From NCBI RefSeq assembly GCF_000169175.1, contig NZ_AAWS01000029.1, forward strand, positions 1 to 64,000: DNA of 64,000 nt, read 5' to 3'. How positions within the stretch are numbered: position 1 is the first letter of the stretch; every line of letters starts with the position of its first letter. A program made the translations under genes and the position numbers. A model generated the notes under the pieces. The model had not been told where the DNA came from. It saw only the letters and a program-made list of their open reading frames with translations, and ran no database searches. This stretch comes from Microscilla marina ATCC 23134 (GTDB lineage: Bacteria; Bacteroidota; Bacteroidia; Cytophagales; Microscillaceae). This document shows positions 57,301 through 64,000 of the stretch, one piece after another.

Positions 57301-60300
57301 AAATCATTTCTAAAACAAGCAATAAAATCGTATACATTCAAGCCCTGGAGCAGGTCAATGGGCTAAGCTCTTCAGGTGGTCCTGTATCTTCTTCAAGACC
57401 TTTTGTGATTTGTAATACAGGGTTAATTGGGCAGTCAGATGCCACGCTAAATTATAGGTTTACTCCCTCGCTTACCAGTACCGAAAAGGTATACATTCGG
57501 GCTTTTATTCATGAGGTAGACAATTCAAGTGGCTCCCTTGTTTGTAATACCACCAGAATAGATACCCTAGCCACAGTAGATGTAAGTCCGTTGCCCAACC
57601 CGGTAATTAAAGATACCAACGGAACCATTTGTGCCGACAATGCTACAGAGTATTATTATGCCATTACCAATCCCAATCCTGCCCACTCTTATCAGTGGAG
57701 CATTAACTCTAGTGGAGTAGGCACCATTATTCCACAAAAAGCCGACTCAGTGATTAGTATTCGTTGGCAAGGCGATGGTAGCCATCAACTTACTGTAACC
57801 GAAACCGTGAAAGCAACTGGTTGTAAAAATGAGGTGTCTATACCGGTAACGGTACGGGCATTGCCAGCCACCCCAGTGGTAGTCGGTGAAGACAACGTAT
57901 GTGCAAATAGTCTGAAAGGCTACAAAGTGACATCGGCAGGTGCTACCTCCTTTCAATGGTCTGTAACCAATGGTTCTATACAAAATGGGCAGAATACGGA
58001 TAGTATTACGGTACAATGGTTGGGAGTGAGTGGCAATGTGGTAGTAGAAGCTTTCAATGGTTTTGGTTGTAAAACCTCCGCTGCCCGCTCAGTGACAGTA
58101 AGTGCTCCGCTCACCCCGGTGATTTCTGTTGGAGCAAACAGTGTGTGTGCGGGGGCAACCAGCGAAGTATACGAAACTATATTATCGCAAGGAGGCACGG
58201 TGCAATGGATAGTAGCTGGGGGAGAAATTACAACCCCTGGAGCGGTACTGCAAACAGATGGTTCTTACACTATGAGCGGAACCACTCAGATTGAGGTAAA
58301 CTGGGGCACCGGAAGCTCAGGCAATGTAACTGTGATTGAGTCGGTAGGTAGCTGTACCGGGCAGGCAAGCCAATTGGTAACCATCAATCCTTTACCTTCG
58401 TTGAAAATCAGTGGTTTGACCTCCAGCATTCTTTGTAAGCAGGGCAACTCTATTACTTTAAAGGGCGCATTGAGTGCTTCTGACTTACCTGCTGGACAAA
58501 CCGGAACTTTTACCATTACCAAGCAAAGTGATGGCTCAAAACAACAGTTTCCGTCTACCAATCAATACGTAATTGACCCCACAGCCTTGGCTATAGATAA
58601 ATACGATGTAAAGTTTGAGTACCAAGATACCAACAGTTGTCTGGACAGCGTAAAAACAGCCTTCGAAATCATTGCTACTCCTACGGTAAACTTTACAGGA
58701 ATAGACCCACCTACAGTCAAAAAGTACTGTGTAAGCGCCAAAGCAATTGCTTTGACTCCTACCGTAGACACCCTGCCGCCAAGTCCTGCGTCTAATGGTC
58801 AGTTTACAATCAAAAAGATTGGCGCCTCTGATAGTCTCAACCTTGGCAAAGGGCAGCATACTTTTGACGCAAGTGCCTTGCAAGGTGAAGGTGTATACAA
58901 CATTACTTATCGTTTCACTACTGGCAATGGTTGCGTGGCTACCTCTGCACCCCAGGCATTTGAGCTGGTAGGGTTGCCCGACTTGAAAGTTTTAGGAGTG
59001 GCTACCAATGGCTATTGTGTGCGCAATACTACTACAGTAAGGTTGTATCCCGAAATAAATTCAGTGGCATTGCCACCTGATAGTTTGTTGCCACTAGACT
59101 CAGTAGATACCTATTATATGATAAGAAGAGTATCGCTTCCGCGAACCAACTATGAGTACCTGGTAGCAGGCGATACCCTGACTAATGTTTTTAACCCAAG
59201 CCACCCAATACCCTCTGAGACTGCGGTTCCGGCCAATGCCTCAGTACAAGACTGGAACAAACTGGCTGGGGAATATGAGGTTATTTTTGCCTATACCGAT
59301 GGGGATGGTTGTGTGAATACTTCCCAAAACCCTGTAACCATCGTGGTCAACCGTTTGCCAGAGCTGTCATTTACTGGGCTTAGTCTAAGCAAAGCCTATT
59401 GTGGCGATGTGGCACAAGTACCCTTGACACCCTTAGACCGTGGGGTAGAGATTCCTTCTTCTGTAGAGTTTAAATACCGTGCAGTGTCAGGTACAGATAC
59501 CACCTTTCAACGTTTTACCGGAGGCAATTCGTTTACCCCCAACCAAGTGCCCCCTGGCGAATACGAGATTATGCTCAAGTATACCACCAACCCTGAAGGT
59601 TGTGCCGATAGCATTACAGTAGGGGGAATTACAGTAACTCCTACCCCAAAAAATATGCAGATTACAGCCAGTCAAAACTACGGGTCAGATACGGTAAGGT
59701 TTACGGCAACGGCACTCAATACAGGATCGAGTGGTTTTTGGGCGTGGGATTTTAAAGATGGCACCGCCAGCACTGATCAAAACCCTGACAAACTTTTGGG
59801 GACAGTATTGCCCAAAATTATTAATTACTCAGTAACAGCAAGCACTGGTACTTGTGATACTACCGTGACCAAAACTTTTAGAATGGAGTTTGATTATTCG
59901 GGGCAGTGTGCAGGTAGTGCCACCAACTTTGTCAACACCTCGTTGTTGAGCGATGCCACTGGTACAGTATCGTGGAGTTTTGGCGATGGAAGCCCGACTG
60001 TTACCGGAAACGTGGTAAGTCATCAATACCAGACCCCAGGTACTTATTGGGTGACACTCAATATAGTTACTCAAGATGGGGTGGCGTCTTACACCCTGCG
60101 CAGAAGGATAGATATTTTTCCAATGATTTCGGTTACTCAACAGGCTTTCTATCACGAAACTTTTGAAAGCGGAACCGGAGGTTGGATAAGCCACGGGGTA
60201 GTAGGAGTAAACCTTATTCCGGTAGATAGTACCAGTTGGCAACTCAAACAACCCGATGGATTTCTGATCAGTAATCCAAATGGTCAGGCCTGGATAACTG

Positions 60301-61778
60301 ATAACCGAAACAACCTTTACCGGGTAGACACAAACGCCAACTATAGCAGCAATGAGCAGTCGTATGTCGAAAGTCCTTGCTTTGATATTGCAGGGCTAAA
60401 CAAACCTATGATCTCATTTCGCTACTGGTCTGATACTGAGCAAGGCGCCGATGGAGTGGTGCTTTTATATACCATAGATGATGGTAAAACTTGGTTGCGT
60501 TTGGGTTCGCAAGGTTTGGGCATCGATTGGTACGATACCAAGCCTATACTGGGTTCTCCGGGCAGTGCCAGCGACGGGGCGAAAGTAAGTACCAACCCCG
60601 ACAATCAGGGATGGTCGGGCAAAAGCCAACTCACCAATGGCGAGTGGCTAACGGCAAGGTATAGCCTTACCGAAGTATTGATCAAAATGCAAGAGTTAGG
60701 GCTGACCAGTCGGATAGTGCGTTTTCGCATGTCTTTTGGTAGCAACGGCGATAATCCGGCTACGGAAACTTTTGATGGTTTTGCCTTTGATGATGTGAAA
60801 ATTGGTAATCGAAACCGCATTGTACTCTTAGAGTATTTTATCAATCAGGGAGTAGCAAATGCAGCAGCTCAGGATTTGGAGGCAAAAAACTTCCCGCAAA
60901 CGGGCAATACCAACGAGATCGTGAAAATTCACCATCACACCGGGTTCCCGGCGGTTGATGTGTTTAATATACAAAACGAAAAAGACCCAAGTGGCAGGGC
61001 TTTTCACCAAGGTATAAGAGAAGTGCCAAGGGCAGTAGTAGATGGCTATTTTAAAGATGAAGTAATAGGGCAGTGGACTCAAGATCATTTTGCTGACCGG
61101 ACTCTGATTATTTCGCCATTTGATATTAGCATAGAGCAAGCCAATGTAAATGGACAAACCCTGACTGTGTCGGCTACTGTGGCAGCTAATCAAGTGTTTA
61201 GTCGCCCGGTAGTATTGCATGTAGTGGTGGTAGACTCAGCAGTAAGCACCAATGGTGAATGGTATTATAATGTTACCCGTAAAATGTTGCCCGATGCTGC
61301 TGGTGCTTACCGGGGGACTCCTTGGGTGCCTGGCGAATCCCAAACCTTGAACTTTACCTGGAACAAAGGTGATTTAGACCCAGCAGGATTTAAAATAGTA
61401 GTCTTTGTAGAAGATTATCTTACCAAGGAAATTCATCAGGCAGGTACTGGTAATGTCACCAGTAATCGACGAGAAGCCGAAGGACAAAGCGAACATCAGG
61501 TGACCAACGCAGACAATCACCTGTTGGCTGGTCAGGCAGTGGTGTTTCCAAACCCTACTACCAAACTGTTGCATGTAAAACTGGAAACTAGCCGGGTACT
61601 TTCGGCAGGTGCCACATGGCAAATTTTATCAATGAATGGTAAAGTGTTGAAAAAAGGGCAATGGCAACAAGGCAAAAGTCAAATGTCACTCAACGTAAGC
61701 GATTTGGCGGATGGCTTGTATATTTTACGTATTGTAGACCAGCGTAAAAGTATAGAGCGAAGGTTTGAGAAACAGTAA
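54390..61778 (+). CDS. Giant T9SS-secreted multidomain protein 3
   Basis: Third giant paralog, 2462 residues. The basic N-region (1-27) and hydrophobic export segment (about 28-43: YLLLATCITLALTV) are followed by three beta-domain plus PKD-like repeats from about 70, 306 and 537 (LCAGTG, LCKGGS, ICRGGS). Each ends with a D.M.ISGL.V-type strand. The Ig-like series follows, with a PKD domain at about 1858-1918 (WSFGDGSPT, GTYWVTL). A MAM/jelly-roll-like domain is at about 1920-2140 (YVESPCFDIAGLNKPMISF), a thioredoxin-like region from 2145 (VLLEYFINQGV, HHHTGFPAVD, FHQGIREVPRAVVDGY) and a T9SS sorting domain over the last ~75 residues (VFPNPTTKLLHV). No catalytic residues can be named. Confidence 0.88.
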   Translation: MLHIFKTRGMKPRGKLIAQAKNLLYTKTKYLLLATCITLALTVNGRVKTPEKTRAKKSALFAIGVQTPAVELCAGTGAVTLDSIIIYENNIDDFWNWTFGETMEISLGDETNFALSGTPTVYISPGVSDATINARIENNKLKFDYNFVNRATLDSIIITGLQVEALPTASTASSTTLSVTAGIGDIVGFPLATTLANINLKVHPGTPSFILGANNVFAGETVNYYVPTIANADEYEWDIPAELNGGTATVTNTGTNNFIALTVHAVTSTSTVNLRVRGKNTTSGCDGAYVSYPITVNPVGVLVTPGSLELCKGGSTQILPDIKINEQAKTDFSTSGNLVLSLGSTDYTFSGPITVMVNGVSPGVPTTVNAHSIEISYDFTSGYDATTDEMVISGLQITANSSATGVAELKATGGTGGLANVDGTTVFATVTAIDPPVQATNIVGPSVVYSGESITFSVDAIAGVNSYDWDLPAELNGGTAGVVNTTTNAITLTTQTVSAATAVSISVKGKKTGCVDGAYSAPFHVTINPTGVDVTPSLVTICRGGSAKTLPDIVVTERFLSDFRHNSGGSNTLILSLSNTDFTLGGSPTVTVTNTSGTSSFSTSFGGAGNLRINYDFATDTESQNNIMTISGLEVSANASAATSVNLTPNSGTAYIEGVTTSTVFATVNTATVPAQAPAFVASVSTLCVGTPVTFTIDSIPSAATYEWQLPAGVNVAGSSTDSTIALTATSDAVNGVVRVRGVSSEGCAGAWLEQNVTIKSVPTAGTIEALTSNTLCAGQSATFFVSSVEGATNYEWVLPTELAEAGAAHQDTVVTTNSLITLTASSAITSVTSVDIKVRGVNTDCGEGAFSALYTITINPLPVVNLTMAISGGGGALADGAAHPSNGVAIDLTGAPTGGVFSGNGVVGTQFNPGLVGVGVHQLRYTYTDGSGCAGADSVTINVTNPTSVSGLASGYCKDDNVPDAFEVQKIISKTSNKIVYIQALEQVNGLSSSGGPVSSSRPFVICNTGLIGQSDATLNYRFTPSLTSTEKVYIRAFIHEVDNSSGSLVCNTTRIDTLATVDVSPLPNPVIKDTNGTICADNATEYYYAITNPNPAHSYQWSINSSGVGTIIPQKADSVISIRWQGDGSHQLTVTETVKATGCKNEVSIPVTVRALPATPVVVGEDNVCANSLKGYKVTSAGATSFQWSVTNGSIQNGQNTDSITVQWLGVSGNVVVEAFNGFGCKTSAARSVTVSAPLTPVISVGANSVCAGATSEVYETILSQGGTVQWIVAGGEITTPGAVLQTDGSYTMSGTTQIEVNWGTGSSGNVTVIESVGSCTGQASQLVTINPLPSLKISGLTSSILCKQGNSITLKGALSASDLPAGQTGTFTITKQSDGSKQQFPSTNQYVIDPTALAIDKYDVKFEYQDTNSCLDSVKTAFEIIATPTVNFTGIDPPTVKKYCVSAKAIALTPTVDTLPPSPASNGQFTIKKIGASDSLNLGKGQHTFDASALQGEGVYNITYRFTTGNGCVATSAPQAFELVGLPDLKVLGVATNGYCVRNTTTVRLYPEINSVALPPDSLLPLDSVDTYYMIRRVSLPRTNYEYLVAGDTLTNVFNPSHPIPSETAVPANASVQDWNKLAGEYEVIFAYTDGDGCVNTSQNPVTIVVNRLPELSFTGLSLSKAYCGDVAQVPLTPLDRGVEIPSSVEFKYRAVSGTDTTFQRFTGGNSFTPNQVPPGEYEIMLKYTTNPEGCADSITVGGITVTPTPKNMQITASQNYGSDTVRFTATALNTGSSGFWAWDFKDGTASTDQNPDKLLGTVLPKIINYSVTASTGTCDTTVTKTFRMEFDYSGQCAGSATNFVNTSLLSDATGTVSWSFGDGSPTVTGNVVSHQYQTPGTYWVTLNIVTQDGVASYTLRRRIDIFPMISVTQQAFYHETFESGTGGWISHGVVGVNLIPVDSTSWQLKQPDGFLISNPNGQAWITDNRNNLYRVDTNANYSSNEQSYVESPCFDIAGLNKPMISFRYWSDTEQGADGVVLLYTIDDGKTWLRLGSQGLGIDWYDTKPILGSPGSASDGAKVSTNPDNQGWSGKSQLTNGEWLTARYSLTEVLIKMQELGLTSRIVRFRMSFGSNGDNPATETFDGFAFDDVKIGNRNRIVLLEYFINQGVANAAAQDLEAKNFPQTGNTNEIVKIHHHTGFPAVDVFNIQNEKDPSGRAFHQGIREVPRAVVDGYFKDEVIGQWTQDHFADRTLIISPFDISIEQANVNGQTLTVSATVAANQVFSRPVVLHVVVVDSAVSTNGEWYYNVTRKMLPDAAGAYRGTPWVPGESQTLNFTWNKGDLDPAGFKIVVFVEDYLTKEIHQAGTGNVTSNRREAEGQSEHQVTNADNHLLAGQAVVFPNPTTKLLHVKLETSRVLSAGATWQILSMNGKVLKKGQWQQGKSQMSLNVSDLADGLYILRIVDQRKSIERRFEKQ

Positions 61779-61907
61779 GTAAAGCAGGAATTTTGTTCTT
61801 TGGCGACCTTCAAAGTTTATCCCGCAGGGAACGAGCAAAGTTAGCTTGTAATTCCTAGGTCTGTTCGGAAACAGTAAGTAGTTCCTTACAAGATAAATTT
61901 TTTCAAG

Positions 61908-61939
61908 GGTTGGGCTTGTAATAGCCCGACCTTTTTTTT
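61908..61939 (+). terminator. Intrinsic terminator of giant gene 3
   Basis: GGTTGGGCT / AGCCCGACC stem with a 6-nt loop, followed by eight T. Unlike the other two giant genes, the stem sequence is different. Confidence 0.9.
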
Positions 61940-62056
61940 GGTGTTGATAAGCGTTTGGCGGGTTAAATCAGCTCAGTCACCAGTAAAAAAAACAATCGCC
62001 CACTATCAATGACTAAAAGCCAACCGCCTCATAGTATGATTTTCAGTAATCTTGTA

Positions 62057-62064
62057 TATCTTTG
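62057..62064 (+). promoter_or_regulatory. Candidate -7 promoter box of ffh
   Basis: TATCTTTG matches TAnnTTTG. It would give a leader of about 145 bases before the ffh start. A -33 element is not obvious. Confidence 0.45.
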
Positions 62065-62216
62065 TATGTTATAGAATCTTATACCATATAAGATTTGGTT
62101 TGATCATTTTAGAATAGCAAAATCAAAGATAGTATTCTTTAGAGCAGAGAAATAGCTGCCACAGCAGTGTTTTGTTGCTTTTATATGTAATACCCTTAAT
62201 AAAAATATAAATTGCC

Positions 62217-63554
62217 ATGTTTAGTACATTAAGTCAGCGCATAGATAAAGCTGTAAAAAACCTGAAAGGAAAAGGGCGCATTACCGAAATTAACGTAGCC
62301 ACTACAGTAAAAGAAATCCGTCGAGCATTGGTGGACGCCGATGTTAACTATAAAGTTGCCAAGCAAGTAACGGACGAGATTAAAGAAGAAGCCTTAGGGC
62401 GCAAAGTATTGATCAACGTAGAACCTGGACAACTTTTGGTGAAAATTGTTCACGAAAAGCTGACCGCACTAATGGGAGGTGAAGAAGAAGAGATCAATAT
62501 CGAAGGCGATCCGGCAGTTGTGTTGATGTCTGGCTTACAAGGTTCGGGTAAAACTACCTTTTCGGGAAAACTGGCAAATTTTATTAATAAAAAGAGAAAC
62601 AAAAAAGTATTACTCGTAGCCTGTGACGTGTACCGCCCGGCGGCAATTAATCAGCTACAGGTAGTAGGTGAGCAAATAGGAGTAGAGGTATACGCTGAAC
62701 CCGAAAACAAAAATCCGGTAAGCATCTCCCAAAACGCCATCAAGTATGCTAAAGAAAATAACCACAAGGTAGTAATTGTGGATACGGCAGGACGTTTGGC
62801 AGTAGACGAAGAAATGATGAAGGAGATTGAGGACGTAAAAAACGCCATCAAACCTTCAGAAACTTTGTTTGTGGTGGACTCTATGACAGGACAAGATGCT
62901 GTAAATACTGCCAAAACTTTTAACGAGCGCATTAACTTTGATGGGGTAGTACTGACTAAGTTAGACGGTGACACCCGTGGTGGAGCAGCATTGTCTATTC
63001 GTGCGGTTGTAAACAAACCTATCAAGTTTACTGGAACGGGTGAAAAAATGGACGCTATCAATGTGTTCCGCCCCGAAGGTATGGCAGGGCGTATCCTGGA
63101 TATGGGAGACATCGTAGATTTGGTACGCCGTACCGAAGATATGTTCGAAAAAGAGGAAATGGAGCGTTTGAATCGCAAAATGCGTAAAAACCAGTTCGAT
63201 TACGACGATTTCCTTTCTCAACTACAGCAAATCAAAAACATGGGTAACCTCAAAGACCTGATAGGTATGTTGCCTGGTATGAACAAAGTTTTGCGCGACG
63301 TAGACATTGACGAAAACTCTTTTAAACCCATCGAGGCAATCATCCGTTCGATGACCCCACACGAGCGTCAAAATCCTGCTGTGTTGAAAGAAGGTAGCCG
63401 ACGCAAACGCATTGCCAACGGTAGTGGTACTTCTATCCAACAAGTAAACAACCTCATCAAGCAGTTTGAAGACATGCGTAAGATGATGAAGAAAATGAAT
63501 AAAATGACCAAAGGTGGTAAGCGTGGTTTTGCCAACTTAAACCCGTTTGGTTAA
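62217..63554 (+). CDS. ffh: Signal recognition particle protein Ffh/SRP54
   Basis: GTPase subunit of the signal recognition particle, which binds 4.5S RNA and nascent membrane or secreted proteins (445 residues, normal length). The N-domain begins MFSTLSQRIDKAVKNLKGKG. The G-domain shows GLQGSGKTTFSGKLANF (P-loop, about 104-120), ACDVYRPAAINQL, VDTAGRLAVDEEMM, VVDSMTGQDAVNTA, TKLDGDTRGGAAL and GTGEKMDAINVF. The methionine-rich M-domain covers about 315-445, with MLPGMNKVL, RSMTPHER, KRIANGSG for RNA binding, and KMMKKMNKMTKGG. It stands alone with its own promoter and terminator. Confidence 0.97.
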   Translation: MFSTLSQRIDKAVKNLKGKGRITEINVATTVKEIRRALVDADVNYKVAKQVTDEIKEEALGRKVLINVEPGQLLVKIVHEKLTALMGGEEEEINIEGDPAVVLMSGLQGSGKTTFSGKLANFINKKRNKKVLLVACDVYRPAAINQLQVVGEQIGVEVYAEPENKNPVSISQNAIKYAKENNHKVVIVDTAGRLAVDEEMMKEIEDVKNAIKPSETLFVVDSMTGQDAVNTAKTFNERINFDGVVLTKLDGDTRGGAALSIRAVVNKPIKFTGTGEKMDAINVFRPEGMAGRILDMGDIVDLVRRTEDMFEKEEMERLNRKMRKNQFDYDDFLSQLQQIKNMGNLKDLIGMLPGMNKVLRDVDIDENSFKPIEAIIRSMTPHERQNPAVLKEGSRRKRIANGSGTSIQQVNNLIKQFEDMRKMMKKMNKMTKGGKRGFANLNPFG

Positions 63555-63578
63555 GAGAGGCTAATACAAATAAAAAAA

Positions 63579-63614
63579 ACGGCAAGTGGTATGAATACTG
63601 CTTGCCGTTTTTTT
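63579..63614 (+). terminator. Intrinsic terminator of ffh
   Basis: ACGGCAAG / CTTGCCGT stem followed by a T run, 25 bases after the stop codon. Confidence 0.9.
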
Positions 63615-64000
63615 GCTTTAGAGTGTATTTTTTGCGGTGTAATACCAAATCGTTGCCATTACCCGTACATATTGTATGTCTACATCTAAAAGCCATCACC
63701 AAGCTTGTTTCCTCCTCTTGGTCTTAAGCGCAGCTGACCAAGAGAGCGGGTAACGATAGCGAAGAACTTGGTCTTGCCAAAAAAGACCACTACAAGTGAG
63801 TTTGTATGGGTTTTCAATCAGACTTGGTATAAGTAGCCGCAAGTAATGAGCTATAAGTCCTTAGATACCAATGTATATTGGTGCTATAAGCAAGAGCCAC
63901 TGGCTCATATTATGATAGTTATACCTACAAAAACAGTAAAAAATGTGCGGTTTTAAAGCGCAGGTAGCATACCTTAATATTCAATCCATTTATTAAATAA
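63615..64000. other. Right-end spacer with repeat modules
   Basis: No gene in the last 386 bases. A hairpin-forming segment (ctcttggtc / gaccaagag, about 63714-63745) and the AGTCCTTAGAT module with CCAATGTATATTGG (63856-63885) match repeats elsewhere in the window. The next gene lies beyond the edge. Confidence 0.55.

Overview
The window looks like a chromosomal segment of a Bacteroidota bacterium, most likely a marine Cytophagales close to Microscilla. This is an inference from family content: four proteins end in type IX secretion (T9SS) sorting domains, the signal peptidases are of the long Bacteroidota form, there is an Oar-like TonB-dependent protein and a PcrB-type prenyl transferase, intergenic DNA is AT-rich, and several starts have a TAnnTTTG promoter box. 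No species name can be proven from the sequence alone. I see no rRNA, tRNA or CRISPR array.

Layout. 1-8.4 kb is mostly housekeeping and envelope: the 5' part of dinB, a DUF952 protein, two paralogous lepB genes enclosing a PadR-M23 peptidase pair, a three-gene overlapping operon (holin-like, unknown membrane protein, PcrB) and a secreted C10 cysteine protease. 8.4-16.3 kb is accessory: repeat-rich spacers, a 1285-residue T9SS substrate with an internal duplication, and a cluster of four short double-glycine-leader peptide genes, three of them not obvious as long reading frames. 16.3-25.5 kb holds trhO, a frameshifted IS110-family transposase with a possible bridge-RNA stem-loop upstream, and a tandem array of five ~268-bp units. 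Each unit carries a hydrophobic 27- or 37-codon reading frame framed by intrinsic-terminator hairpins. An M20 amidohydrolase and an Oar-like TonB-dependent protein follow.

25.9-36 kb holds an alpha/beta hydrolase, an RsmI-like methyltransferase, a SiaB-SiaC partner-switch pair, a complete IS1634-family element, and a minus-strand run of metabolic genes (LutA-like protein, HMG-CoA lyase, metF, YpdA-like reductase). 36.6-61.8 kb is occupied by three giant paralogous secreted proteins (2744, 2554 and 2462 residues) in tandem, each with its own long upstream spacer and terminator. The window ends with ffh and a repeat-bearing spacer.

How the parts relate. Signal peptidases, M23 peptidase, T9SS substrates, C10 protease and TonB-dependent protein all serve the cell envelope or the outside of the cell. 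The most unusual items are the tandem microprotein/terminator array (19379-20747), the GG-leader peptide cluster (14965-15794), the giant T9SS triplet with a thioredoxin-like region lacking a CxxC motif, and a family of palindromic intergenic repeats. Functions proposed for the microproteins and GG peptides are hypotheses.
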